Assembly (NCBI RefSeq): GCF_001704415.2
Contig: NC_030823.1
Location: forward strand, 77,438,458 to 77,502,457
Direction: 5' to 3'
DNA: 64,000 nucleotides
Source of the DNA: Capra hircus
Lineage: Eukaryota > Chordata > Mammalia > Artiodactyla > Bovidae
The position numbers were made by a program, and so were the translations under genes. The notes under the pieces are model-generated. The model was given only the letters and a program-made list of their open reading frames with translations, ran no database searches and had not been told where the DNA came from. Numbering within the stretch: position 1 is the stretch's first letter; every line of letters starts with the position of its first letter. Below, one piece after another: positions 31,915 to 43,695 of this stretch.

Positions 31915-34900
31915 CAAACCAGTCCAGGGGACCAGCAGGAGGGCAGGCCCCAAACCCCGCTGGGATGCTTTCTGTCCCAGAATATGCAGTGGTGGCTGCA
32001 GACTTTCTGCTCCTGACTTGATCGCCTCCTTTTCACCTTTTGCAGAGTTGGCAACTTTGTTTCAGCCCTCTTCCCCCTTCCTCCTGCTATTTCCCCAGCA
32101 GACCCCCATCCTGTAGGTTCTGTCCCTGCCTAAGGCGGAGATCAGATCAAAGGCTCTCACATAATGGGAGCTCACTCTGAATTAGTGAGGAGCCCCCACC
32201 CCCTGCATCTGTCAGTCTCCCGCTCAGATGGACTCTTCCAGAAGGCAAGCGAGGAAGCCACATACTTGCAAACAGTCTCTTAATTGCTCATTTGCAGTTG
32301 GACAGAACGCTAACTGCAGAAAGACTTCAAAGCCAGTGGAATCTGCATTGAAAACAGGATCTCAATACCCGTAGTCGCTTATTGTTGCAAAATTAGAATA
32401 ACAAATGTTCCCAGCATGGAGCCAACATAAACTTGCCCGAGTATTATTCAACCTGAGACTGATTCAACTTTTTTTTTCTTCACAGCAATAGAAGTGGCAC
32501 ACTTTGCCCTCTGTTTGTTATTCTATACCGTTCATTTTAATGATATATTTAAGTCTCCATCACACTTTGTATTTTTACGTATAATTACCCGTATTAAAAA
32601 AACACTCATTAGCGTTCCGTTCCACTGCCTTAATTATGCCCTTAATTAAATCTTGACTAACGGGGGGTCACTGCGGTGTCAGTGGGATTTGTCACTGTTC
32701 GGCGGCAGGTGTCTGTTTGCTGCTATTTTTGGTTTTCCTCTGGTTTGAATGTATTTAAGAGCTTGCTTTTTCCTAAATACCAGAGTCCTCATTGGAGGAA
32801 GGAACAGCATATATTTGACAGGCAGCTGGAAAGCTTGTTTGTAGGAGGACGTTTTTGTTATCATTATTCTAAGAATACCCTGGTTTAGGGGAAAGATGCA
32901 GAGAACAGAGTTGGGAAACCACAGATGCACTTTTTAAAAGATCAGTATGTTTACATTCTAGCGATCATAATCGTGTATGCAATTCTAAAAATTTCCTTAA
33001 AGAACAAAAAATGTTTTGTGGTGGTTATGACATCATCGCATTAGATGCTTTGCACCAGGGTCCTTGGTACTAGTTAATTATTTCACTGACGTTTGTTGTT
33101 ATAAAAACATAAAGCAAATTACAAAAATAGGCATCAAGCTGAAACAAAAAAGTGTCTTACATGTTCACATAAAAGTCAATTCATTGCTTGGAAGGACTTT
33201 TAATAATTAGACTGCTTATACCATCACGTTTGGTATTAGAATGTTTTAGGCTCATGATTTTAGTGCATTACTTAAGGGAGATATAATTCCCGTGTTTATG
33301 TCTATAATAGGCACCTAATGTTGATCTGAGTAATTGATTAGTCCAGTCAGATTTGTATAATTAGTTGTTGTCAGCTTTTCAACATAAGCCCCCAAAACGC
33401 TTGCTGTGAATCTACAAAGCTTTTACATTTATTAATCAGGTTTTTCATCTAAAAATGTATGCAAGCTATCTGAAAAGAATCTATATATATTTTTTCTGGA
33501 ATTAGGATGGCTCTTCTAACATAAGCCCTTAGAGGCTAAACTCAGACTATATGTCTCTTAAGTGTTTCAGTCTAGAAATTCTGATGTTTTGAGTAGCATT
33601 TATTTTCATTTAAAGGTAAAAAAGTCACAATTTTTCTACCAGTTAAGATGTTTTTCAGAACTTATGGTGACTTTAAATGAGACAGTGGGTTACAGATACC
33701 AGACTACCGACAACGTAAAACATATATTGTGATCTTATTGTCACTATACTTTGATATTACATAAACAATTTAGATTGGCCTACAAACAGGGTAGGGCAGA
33801 GTAAGAAGGACTTTTTAAAGAGATATATACTATAATTCAACTCACTCTATTTCTCAAATCAATTAATTTCATCCTAAAGTATTACTTACAGTTGCCTTTT
33901 CTAGGGGCTTCTAGAGTAATGAATATCCTTTTTGTTAACCAAATTGTCAATGCCTGTGTCATTTGAGATTTAAATTTTCTTATCAACTTTAAACGTAATT
34001 TAAAGTCTAAATATGTGCTCATACAGAGTTTCTAAACCATTTCAATGATGAGATGAGATGAATTTTTGTGAATTCTGTGGGCTCCTATGCAGCCCTGTAA
34101 TAGACCCTGGAGAATGAAAGCCTGGACCCTGTGTGGAACCAACAGTCGCTACCAAAGAAACGCGAAATACGATTTCCTTACACGTACACAGCTGAGGTCA
34201 TACGCGTACGGCTGAATTGCCATAGAGCTGGTCAGATAATTTTACGACCCCTTCTTTCACTCGGTAAATACTTCTCAAGGGTCAGTTGCGTCTAGTTACA
34301 TCTCAGGACTTAGAGATTCAACATCCCTCCTTTGAGCAGTATATTTTTTATATATTTTAGTGGTAGTGAATCCTTTTTGAGTAATTACACTGACTTAATA
34401 AAAGCATTTGTGATTTAGCAAGCCAGCCTAATCAAGGATTAAAGGTCCAAATCATGGAGTATTTCTGCTCCCCCTTTGCTTAAGTTTTCAAGAGACTCTG
34501 CAGCTTTCCCATCCTGTGCATACTATGACTTCAAATACTTTCCCTGGCTGTGTTCAAAGATAATTGTAATAGTTAGTGTCCCTTTCAACTCTCAGAGTCA
34601 AGGTGAAAACGAACAATAATGATTAAGGAGAATAATGATTTTTTTCACAGATTAATAGTAACTTTATTAGATGAATCAAAGAAGGGTGAAACTCATGTAG
34701 ATAAACAATGCTTTTAAAGCCTGATTAGAATCTCTAGAAATACTTTTTCCTGTGACAGCTGAATGGTACCCATTTGTGGACTTTGATTGGTAACTCTCCA
34801 GAGCTGCATAAGTTATGTGGTTTCATTAAAAATGCATCAATCCTTTTGGGATACCTTCTCTAATTCATTGATTCGATAATATAAGCCTAATAAACATTTT

Positions 34901-35054
34901 TGGCATCACAAAATGAAATATCAAAGTGTACTCTACCTGCAGGTACACAGTGTGACAGGAAAGCAAGTATACTCACCAGGAGGATCAGCCTCAGGATAGT
35001 GCCGGGCTGGGCAGTGCTAAAATCCGATATTGAAACTGAGCAGGACCCTTGGGC
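31915..35054. other. Longest SINE-free block: AT-rich, repeat-poor intron
   Basis: About 3.1 kb with no recognised SINE or L1. Rich in TAAT/ATTA motifs (for example gcccttaattaaatc near 32640 and aattagactgc near 33205). Short ORFs only. Could contain enhancers; this is inferred from repeat depletion. Confidence 0.45.
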
Positions 35055-35257
35055 AGAATTCCCCAGTGGCTCAGTGGTAAAGAATCCGCCTGCAGTGCAG
35101 GAGACCCGGGTTTGATCCCTGGGTCGGGAAGATCCCCAGGAGGAGGAAATGGCAACCCACTCCAATATTCTTGCCTGGATAATCCCACGGACAGAGGAGC
35201 CTGGCGGGCTACAGTCCAAGGGGTCACAAGAGTTGGACACGACTTAGGACTAAGCCA
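35055..35257 (+). repeat. Bov-tA SINE
   Basis: 'ccccagtggctcagtggtaa', cgggtttgatccctgggtcg, 'gaggagcctggcgggctaca', and an end at gagttggacacgacttagg. Confidence 0.96.
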
Positions 35258-35937
35258 CCACCACAGGGCCTTTCAGGGTACAAAAGCCTTTCTGTGTCCC
35301 CTGTTTCGTGTTTGTAGAAAAAGGGATTATGTCCTCGGCCTTCCCTGACTTCCAAAGAGCAGACTCAAGCAGGTACTAATTAGGGAAGTCAGGGAACACA
35401 GCTGACAAAAAGCAGTCAGGGAACAAAGGAAAATGGAGTATGATTAGGATTGCCCACACATCACCCCTTAGGATCACCCACCCATCAGGAGAAAGTCACA
35501 CACCCTGCAGCCCTCACCCTAAATGCTGGCTTTAAAAATTGCTCCCCAAAAACCAGTGGGGAGTTCAGGTCTTTTGAGCACGAGCTGCCCATCCTCCTGA
35601 CTTGGCGCCCTGTAGTAAACGCTGTGCTTTCCTTCGCCACAACCCGGTGTCAGTAGGTTGGCTTGCTGCGTGGCCAGCAAGGGGATCCAGGCTCAGGTCG
35701 GTAATTTCAGAATTCTATCATCAGGCGTTTTGTAAGCTGTTTTGTTCCAGGTCAGATGACTTGAAGGTAATGGACTGTGGCCCAGGGAGGCTCCAGGGTG
35801 AGTTACCACTGATCTGGAAACGTCAGTTTCTTCTTTCCTTAACTGATACCTGGAAGTCTGCTGCTGTTTTTGATACAAATTCCTGTGCTTGCTGCTGGGC
35901 ACTGACTAAACTGTTACTTGCCTCTCATTGCAGTGGC
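35258..35937. other. Intronic sequence, nothing recognised
   Basis: No recognised repeat. The phrase agtcagggaaca recurs near 35388 and 35416, too short to call a tandem repeat. Confidence 0.4.
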
Positions 35938-36216
35938 TGCTGCTGCTGCTGCTGTTAAGTCGCTTCAGTCGTGTCCGACTCTGTTCGACCCCATAGACGG
36001 CAGCCCACCAGGCTCCTCTGCCCCTGGGATTCTTCAGGCAAGAATATTGGAGTGGGTTGCCATTTCTTCCTGCAATGCATGAAAGTGAAAAGTGAAAGTG
36101 AAGTCGCTCAGTCATGTCAGACTCTTTGTGACCCCATGGACTGCAGCCTACCAGGCTCCTCTCTGTCCATGGGATTTTCCAGGCAAGAGTACTGGAGTGG
36201 GTTGCCATTGCCTTAG
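35938..36216 (-). repeat. Bov-A2 dimeric SINE
   Basis: Begins with a GCT run, then gttaagtcgcttcagtcgtg, the gaaagtgaaaagtgaaagtg linker, and a second monomer ending gttgccattgcctta. Confidence 0.96.
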
Positions 36217-36244
36217 TGGAGGCCTCATCAAATGGCCTCTGTTC

Positions 36245-36372
36245 CTTGCTTTTGGTTTTTTTGTTTTTTTGTTTTTTTTTAATCTTTTGGACTTGCTGGG
36301 TGGTACGTGAGATCTTAGTTCCCTGACCAGGGATGGAACCCACGTCCCCTGCACTGACCACTGGGAAACCCA
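36245..36372 (-). repeat. CHR-type SINE
   Basis: T-rich start, 'gagatcttagttccctgacc', 'agggatggaacccacgtccc', then a partly deleted reversed head (tgaccactgggaaacccag). Confidence 0.88.
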
Positions 36373-36424
36373 GTCCTGCATGGGCTTTGGAGTCGGACTT
36401 GCCCCAGATCCTAGATCTGGCCTT

Positions 36425-36560
36425 TGTGGTCACATGCTCTCAGGAAAGGAACTTAACTTTAGTGTCCTTATCTGTAAAAGAGGGATTGTGTACTGTTGAT
36501 GTGGTAATTTTAAATAAAGTGAGATCATATTTGCACAGCGCACTGTGCAAGAACCTGGAT
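36425..36560 (+). repeat. Old MIR SINE (tentative)
   Basis: 'tgtccttatctgtaaaagag' and the following acagcgcactgtgcaagaac block resemble forward MIR. Confidence 0.5.
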
Positions 36561-37439
36561 GCATGGAGATGGAATGGTCTCTATCCTCAGATAGGAGAGC
36601 ACATGAGTGAGTGTAAGATGTGAGGACCAGTGCTATTTGGGAGGTGGGGGGAGAGGACCAGTGCAGTTTGGAGTGGGGGAGAGGAGAGAAGGCTGTTCCC
36701 CAGCAAGAACTACATCTCCAGGGCTCTGCAGTAGGGAGATCCCTGGTGTAGTCCGGCAACCAGAAGGCGTGTTTATTTGTATGCATTTCGTATCTCTTCT
36801 TTAGTTGCCCAGACCTTTACAAGACAATTCTCTCGCGTCTGGATGACTCTCTCTGCATCTCTTGGGTCTGATGGAAGGCCTGCTGTCTCTGGTCCTCAGA
36901 AGGATGGAGGGAGGGGAGGGAAGCTGTGAGGCCATCAGCCTGTCCAGCTCCGCGGTCAAGAGACAAATGCTGGAGGGAGGGAAAAGGCTGGCAGGAGCCA
37001 AGGATGACCCACTCCCCTGAGCCGCTCGGTCACTCTGTGCTCCCCCGTACTGTAGCACGTCAGACAGGCTGATTTATGCCGAATAATTATGTCTGTTATT
37101 AATGGAGGGGCAGGAGGGCGGGGAGAGAATGAGTTCCGGAAACTTTTTTAGAAATTAAAAAAAAAACAAAACAAAACCCTTAGATAATTGCTTTACAATA
37201 TGGCGAGTGCAATAATAGAGGTCCCCCGAGGAGAGGACAGTCTCAGCACATGTGAGTCCCTTTTTTTCTCTGCAACCCTGACCTGGGTTAAAACTGGGGA
37301 CAGAGAAGCCAAGGGCAGGCAGGTTGCGGCTTCTGAAGAAGTCCAAGGGCTTGTGCAGGTGAGTTCTTTCTTAGCTCTGACCTCCCTGCCCTGATTTAGC
37401 TACAGGTATTATCCATAGAGGCACACACCTGCCCATCCA
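36561..37439. other. Intronic sequence, nothing recognised
   Basis: Purine-rich around 36640-36700 and 36900-37000, AT-rich near 37080-37200. No element recognised. Confidence 0.4.
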
Positions 37440-38290
37440 CACACTCACACACTCAGAAGCTCTCCGCCGTGCCTTTAGCTCGGCGCCCCTCTTCCTGCTG
37501 TGGAGCCGAGGGACCCTTCTCGGCTGTCTTTCCGCTGCCCTGTCTCCCACGTTCTCTTACCCTTGTTAGACGTCTCATTGCCCGGCAGTTTTTCCAGCTG
37601 TCCCTCCACCAGGTTCCCTCCCCCGCCAGGCAGTTGCAAGGCTCCACTTCTCAACAAAGCCCATCTCCCAACCAGCCTCCGTTCCGATCAGGGTCCCCGC
37701 ACCCTGGGCCCGCCCCGCAGGGAGACACTCAGGTGTCTCAGAGCCTCCGGCGCCCTTGGCCGCATTGCCTCCGGCCTGTGCCTGCTCTCCCTCTTGCGCC
37801 CCTGAGGCTCCCCTGCAGCGACTCCTGATGTTCCCTCCCCGGCTCCCCTGCCTTGACCCGCCCCAAAACAGTATTTTCCTCTCCCTGTCACACTGCGCGA
37901 CCTTGGAGATGCGGCCCACAAACCTTCTCCCCGAGACTCCTCTGTTTCCGGACACACGGACTCATCACTGACATCAGCGCCCAGAGGCTTCCTGGGGTCA
38001 CAGCCCCTCCAGCTCGTTTCCTGGGTTGTTTCATCAACGCCGCTCTCAGCTGCCCACGGCGTGTGCAGAACAAGCTACGGCTCCCCAGCAGGCATCTCAT
38101 CACCCCCGCCTGTTCACGTCCCTCCCCAACTCCAGACACATGGAACTGCTCACACGCAGCCACTGCTGTGCTGGGCCCGCGTGGGCAGCCCTTCACTGCG
38201 TTCATCAGAAGCCGCTGCGCTCAACCCCAGACCCAGGAAGCTTCCGCAGTGGCTCGGGGTGGAATTAGCTGCCCCCCGTCCTCTGCAACT
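37440..38290. other. GC- and CpG-rich intronic block
   Basis: Clearly richer in C and CpG than its surroundings (clusters such as cggcgcccctc, ggcccgccccgcag, ctccggcgcccttggccgc). Several overlapping ORFs occur on both strands, as expected from stop-poor GC-rich DNA. It could be an old GC-rich repeat or a small CpG island; neither is proven. Confidence 0.4.
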
Positions 38291-38617
38291 GCAGTTTCCC
38301 GCTTGTTCTTCTTTTTCAGCTGATCTGTCTATATTCCCACACCGCCACCACCAGACTCAAAGCCACTGCGGGGCCCAGTGTAAGTGCAGTCACGGAGATC
38401 TCTGAAACTGGGTGTCAGGCTCTGGGGCCCGTGAGGCTCTCCGCTTCTTTCCCCAGGCGCGCTTGCTTGGATGTCTGTCTCTGCGTCTTGTCCGCACCCC
38501 TGCTTTGTCACTCTGGAGGATCCTCCCACAAACCCGAGCAGAGTTTTGAACTCACTGCGTAGCAAGGTTCATTTGTCAGAAATTTCACCCATGTTCATAT
38601 GAAAATGCCATACTGAT
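38291..38617. other. Intronic sequence, nothing recognised
   Basis: No recognised element; a continuation of the CpG-rich block with lower GC. Confidence 0.35.
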
Positions 38618-38950
38618 TTAAAGCAGGGGTCTCAAACTTTTTTTAAAAAAATGTTTTTTTGGCTGTGACATGCAGTATGTGGGATCGAAGCTCCCTGACC
38701 AGGGATTGAATTCAAACCTCTCGCGTTAGAAGCACTGGGTCTTGACCATTGAACACCCCCAGGGAAGTCTGGTCCCAAAGGTCTCCATGGTTTTGATCAC
38801 AGGACCCTTTGCGTGCTTAAAAATGACCGAGGACTCCAAGACCTTTAGTTCATGTGAGTCTTAACTCTCAATGTTAATGTCTTTGGAGTTAGAACTGAGA
38901 AACGGTTAAAGCACAAGAATTCACCAGCCCACATTCCACTTAGCAGGAGA
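38618..38950. repeat. Possible ancient repeat split by a younger SINE
   Basis: 'gcaggggtctcaaacttt' before and 'cacaggaccctttgcgtgct' plus gaggactccaagacctttag after the CHR insertion resemble a common ancient mammalian repeat (gtctcaaactttggtc...ggacccctt). I cannot name the family with confidence. Confidence 0.4.
38637..38769 (-). repeat. CHR-type SINE inserted in an older repeat
   Basis: 'ttttttggctgtgacatgca', 'aagctccctgaccagggatt' and the reversed head (gaccattgaacacccccagg gaagtc). Confidence 0.9.
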
Positions 38951-39719
38951 GTGATGTCATCTCATCCTGGGGCCTCAGCACAGTCCTGAGAGGCAGAGGG
39001 TCAAAGGGCGAGTCTCATCCGAGCGCAAACAGGAAGACCTTCTGACCGCACTTGTAAGCCGGTGGTTTAGGGTATCCCTCCTGTGGGTATGTCCTCTCTC
39101 AAGGGAACTAAAGCATGATGCCAGCTGAATGCACTTCTCAAACCAGAATTTCCGCATCACCCAGTCAGTGGAGACCCCAGGGAATGAAATCTTCCCAGCT
39201 GCAGTGCTTGTGAAGTCGCTGTTGTGGAGTCACAGGGCACGCAGTCCCCTGCCGTGGTCAGCCCCAGCCTCCCCAGCACACGCCCACTCACCTGGACCAT
39301 GATCCCTGGTGAGGGGCGGCCGGGCACCACGATGCTCCCTTGCTGAGGTCGAGATCCTCTGGGTTTGTGCATCAGCTACAATTTCTGTCTGGTCGCCCCC
39401 AGGACAGGGAAGAAAGTGAGCGGAGGGACCCCATCCAGATGAAAGCTTGGACTTGGTGCTTTGGTTTTCATTTTGGGTTGAACTCTTGGGTGGTAGTAAC
39501 GACTGATCTGAGGATGCAGGACTGTGCCTGGCTTTTGTAGAAAGACTCACAATGGTGTCCTCTAAACATGGCGAGCATTTCCTGAGCCCAAGCCTTGCCG
39601 GAAATTCTAGGCATGTGCTAGCTTGGTGAACTCCCACCACAAGTTCAAAGTGTCAGCATTTATTAGAATCTGATGGGAGCTGGGGAGGGGCTAGGGGTAA
39701 GTCAGGAGCTTGGGATTAA
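38951..39719. other. Intronic sequence, nothing recognised
   Basis: No recognised repeat. Overlapping ORFs at 39230-39640 and 39340-39540 on opposite strands are not convincing. Confidence 0.4.
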
Positions 39720-39925
39720 ATACATAGAGTACTTTTGTAAGACGGATCACCAACAAGGACCTACTGTATAGCACAGGAACTCTGCTCAATATTCTGTGAT
39801 AACCCATGTGAGAAAAGAGTCTGATAAAGAATGAATATATGTGTGTGTGTGACTGAATCGCCTTGCTGTACGTCTGAAGCTAACACAACATTGTAAATCA
39901 ACTCTACTCCAATAAAATTGTTTAA
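39720..39925 (+). repeat. L1 3' end fragment
   Basis: 'gacctactgtatagcacagg', 'gactgaatcgccttgctgta', 'tgtaaatcaactctactcca' and an ataaaattg end. Confidence 0.88.
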
Positions 39926-40144
39926 AAAGGAATTTGATGGACGCTGGAAGGCTCAGGAAGTTGTCTTTGCCCAACCTTCCTCTGTGGGCCGCTGGTGGAA
40001 TCTGGCTTTGTATCAGCCCTGACCGACTGCAAAGCTCTCACCCCTTGCCATCGGGTATATTTCCTTATACTGTATTTGTGGGCCCAAAACGTTGGTTTGT
40101 GAGTGTGTGTGTGTTAGACTGTGTGTGCACACACATTCGCACTT

Positions 40145-40248
40145 GGAGAGGGGGTTGTCTGTTTCCTGGAAATCTGCAGAACTTTCCATTCAAGATGGAG
40201 AGGGGGTTGTCTGCTTCCTGGAAATCTGCAGAACTTTCCATTCGAGAG
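40145..40248. repeat. 52-bp tandem duplication, two copies
   Basis: Units starting ggagagggggttgtctg at 40145 and 40197, each containing cctggaaatctgcagaactt. Only about two or three differences. Confidence 0.95.
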
Positions 40249-41859
40249 GTGGTGGTCCCATCAGCACGGCCTCAGTCAGCCTGTTAGACATGCTGCAGGG
40301 CCTGGTGAATCGGAGCCTGTGTCTTAAGAGCCCTGTGAACTAGGGGTGCCTTGGCGTTTGAGACACACAGGTGCTGCGTCTCCTGACCTCCAGAATGAGG
40401 ATGACGTGAGGCCGCTAGGGGGGCTTCCTGCTTAGACATCCAGGAGCTTCAGTGAAAAAACGGAGAAAGGGGTGCTTCTTAGGAGAACATGCTTTAAAAG
40501 CATGCATGTACGCTGTCTTGTCCGTAATCTCAGACAACCTGGACGAATTCCTCAAGGCCTAGTCTGTGCAGAGGATGCACCGTAATTTCTCACGGTCATC
40601 TTTGAGGTCTGCCTGCAGTGTGCTTGATTAAAAGCCGGCAAAGACGGAAGGGCCCCCCTGAAGAATGTGGTTTGTGGTGGAGTCTAATTTGCACCACCGG
40701 GCAAAGGTCATGGAGAGGAGCTCGTTAATGCAGTTGGGCCGGGACGAGATCCATCTCCATACTTCACCGTATTGATCTGGGCTCGTGGGCATGCCCCTCC
40801 TTGAACTGATCAGCTCACGGGTTGTGTGGATGGCCAGCTTTCCGAGCTGAGGATCCTAGCAGGCCAAAAGGTGGATGGGCAAACACCCTCGTTTTTAGGT
40901 TTTCCATTGGGTGCCTAGGGACTCGTTTTTTATTTACTCAGAAAAAAAAAAGTAAGAGATGGGTTGCTTTTCTACTGTGAGGAGTTGTTTCTCTTCTGCA
41001 GTCTCTCTCAATCACGTGAGCCCAAAGGAGAGATTAGATGCATTTGAATATAGACAGATGGTTTGCTTTCGATCATAATGTGGATGTTAACAAACACAGC
41101 TTGTTTCTTCATTAAATGATGCCTGCTCAGCGTGGTCATTAGGACCCGGGAGTCACCCCATCGTGTTTCTTTTTGCCAAAAGTTGCTGCCATCCCTGTGT
41201 TCCTGTCACCCTCTAATTGCTGGAGCACTGAGGAAGCACTGGCTCGGTGGATCCAGCTCGTAAAACATTTATGTGACCTTTGTGTACGTCTTCCTGGAAG
41301 TAACGGGCCTTGGGAATTCTAGAAGTGCAGTAGCAAACATTTCCTCTTTCTTCTGAGTGTAGATTCCAGATTCAAGCTGGACGGGAACACGCTCAGCACT
41401 CTGCTAAGCCTCAGCCTTGGTTTCCAAGAGACTCGCCCCGCCCCCAGGCCCCCTTACACCATCCTCGGGGTGACAGCCCCCTGAGAAGTTCCCCAGTCAC
41501 CCGTGAACCCCTCCTCGCCCCAGCCCAGCGCCGAGCTCAGCAAGCAGCAGTCAGCTTCTCCTAGACTCCATTTTGCTCATTTTCTAGCCAAATTTTGCTT
41601 TGGGAAAGAGAGTTAAGCCTGTATCTGAGGCAAGTAGACGGGTCAGATTTTTGTAACATGGAATTTACACCTCATTCTTGGCTAGGGATTTCTGAAAGGG
41701 ACGTCTGTGAAATACCACTTTGAAACGGGTTTTCATGTTGAAACTTCTTCACAGGCCAAGTCTCCTGTTCAGGCTTCTGTGAGATTCCCCGTCTAAGGCA
41801 CGTTCCCAACCCCACCTTTGTGAAGGCAGGCGGTCACCAGAAGGAACACTCTGCTCTGT
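40249..41859. other. SINE-free intronic block
   Basis: About 1.6 kb without a recognised repeat. Includes an A run near 40943-40951. Candidate conserved non-coding DNA by repeat depletion only. Confidence 0.4.
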
Positions 41860-42250
41860 GTTTTAATTTTTTATTTTAATTACTTTACAGCACCGTGTTG
41901 GTTTCTGCCATACATCACCACGAATCAGCCACAGGCACCCACCCTCTCTCTTAAACCCCCTTCCCCGTCCCTCCCCTGGAGGGTGGCGCACAGCGCTGGC
42001 TTCGCGTTCCCTCTGTGCATGTGAGCCAAGTCGCGTCAGTCCTGTCCAGCTCTTTGGGACCCTATGGACTGTAGCCCGCCAGGTTCCTTTACCTGCATCG
42101 TACGGCAGGTTGCCACTGGCTCTCTGTTTTACGTATGGTAATGTATATGTTTCCATTACTGGAGTAAGCACAGGCAGTGTCTCAGATCATCCCACCCTCT
42201 CCTCCCTCTCTGTGTCTGCATCTCCACTGCTGCCCTGTAGAAAGGTTCAT
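41860..42250 (-). repeat. L1 3' fragment interrupted by a SINE piece
   Basis: Reversed L1: 'ttacagcaccgtgttggttt', 'ccatacatcaccacgaatca', 'cccttccccgtccctcccct'. It resumes after a BovA piece with 'ctctgttttacgtatggtaa' and 'cagatcatcccaccctctcc'. Confidence 0.8.
42014..42095 (-). repeat. BovA fragment nested in L1
   Basis: 'tgagccaagtcgcgtcagtc', 'gaccctatggactgtagccc' and gccaggttcctttacc: part of one BovA monomer in reverse. Confidence 0.82.
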
Positions 42251-42277
42251 CAGTACCAGCTTTCTGGATTCCAGGAG

Positions 42278-42497
42278 TGCATGCGTGCTAAGCCGCTTCA
42301 GTTCTGTCCGACTCTTTGCGACTCTGGACTGTAGCCCGCCAGGCTCCTCTGCCCATGGGATTCTCCAGGCAAGAATCCTGGAGTGGGCTGCCATGCTGTC
42401 CTCCAGGGGGGCTTCCCCACCCGGGGGTGGAACCTGAATCTCTGTGTCTGCTGCACTGACAGGCGGATTCTTTACCACTGCGTCACCTGGGAAGCCC
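42278..42497 (-). repeat. Bov-tA SINE
   Basis: 'gtgctaagccgcttcagttc', 'attctccaggcaagaatcct', and the reversed head 'ttctttaccactgcgtcacc' ending tgggaagcc. Confidence 0.95.
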
Positions 42498-43587
42498 TCT
42501 AGACTCCATAGATATGTGCAAATAAACAGTATTGGTCTTTCTCCTGCTGACTTGCTTCACTTTGTTTATTGGTGTTTGAGCTCCTTCTGAGCAGTTGAAA
42601 GAGCGAGGAGACCCCAGGGTGCCCCATCTGATCGTCCCGTCCCTTCTGCAGTTCAGACAGGGCTGAGTCGGGCCCCGGGGAGCTGGGATGGGGATGGGCC
42701 TGCCCACCGTGTGGCCTGACTGGGTCCTGTGTTGGTGAAGCTTCTGAGCCCTCTAGCCAAGGAGTGAGTTAGGATTGTTCGGTATCTTCTAGGTTCTGAA
42801 TCATAGTCGAGAAAAAAATGTTAAATTTTTTTTGCAGGGGAAAGTCCTAATTGGTCATAAAGACATAATGGGAAAAGTCCTGCATGTCACAGCTGGAAGG
42901 CCTATGCTTTCTATTAATAACTCGTGAACAGTGGCCATCATCGCTAAGACAGGCCAAAGGAATGGGAAACGTGTTGTAAGGCCCGCCCTCCTGATACAGG
43001 TGCAGAGAGCTCTTGATGCTGCTACTAAAAATCTCGCTTCTGTGAATTTAATTCCAAATACCATTACTGTGGAGCTTCGTAGGATGTCTTCCCCTTTTAA
43101 CTAAAAAAATGTTCGAAACCAGTGCGGACCGACGTTGGGAAACAGTGTTTAAATGATGCTGATGTCCTTCATGGTTACTCTGGGCCCTTCAGGGGGTTGA
43201 GGAGTCCCAGGTCCTCCTCCCCCGCCGAGCTGCAGGACGGAGTTTCGTGGTGACTCAGCTTGCCTTCGGGTCCTCTGGGGCTGAGGCTGGACCACGCAGG
43301 GGCTACCGGGCCTTTCAGTGGTGGCCCCACGGTACTGGGAAGCCGGTGCATCACTGCAAAGGTGCAGGCTGAGAGGTTTGAGGGAGGTGAGCCCCGGTGC
43401 TGCCCCAGGGACACAGCCCAGAAAGGTGGTCCCCACAGACAGCTGGCCGGGGCCACTCACTCTGTCCTGACCCAGGGGACACATCCTCTGAGGTCAGATG
43501 GGGGCTGCTAGGGGAAAGGGGTCAAATTAAGTTCTTATTTGCCTGAGTGTCTGAAGAGGAAAACACGAGTAACGGTTGGCATCGCCG
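42498..43587. other. Intronic sequence, nothing recognised
   Basis: No recognised repeat. GC-rich around 43170-43500, where overlapping ORFs on both strands are judged spurious. Confidence 0.4.
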
Positions 43588-43695
43588 TTCAGCCGCTCCC
43601 CCGTGCCCGACTCCTAACCGCAGCGTGCCAGACTCCCCTGTCCACTCGTCTCCTGGAGTTTGCTCCACTTCATGGCTGTTGAGTCGATGATGTCA
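43588..43695 (-). repeat. Degenerate ART2 fragment
   Basis: 'cgttcagccgctcccccgtg', 'aaccgcagcgtgccagactc', 'gtctcctggagtttgctcca' and gttgagtcgatgatg follow the reversed ART2 order, with heavy divergence. Confidence 0.75.

Noticed and set aside
35906..36433. 175-codon reverse ORF
   Set aside because: Runs through a Bov-A2 dimer and a CHR element; SINE-encoded artefact.
37853..38323. 156-codon ORF and several neighbours in the CpG-rich block
   Set aside because: Stop-poor GC-rich DNA gives open frames on both strands; no domain or conserved junction seen.
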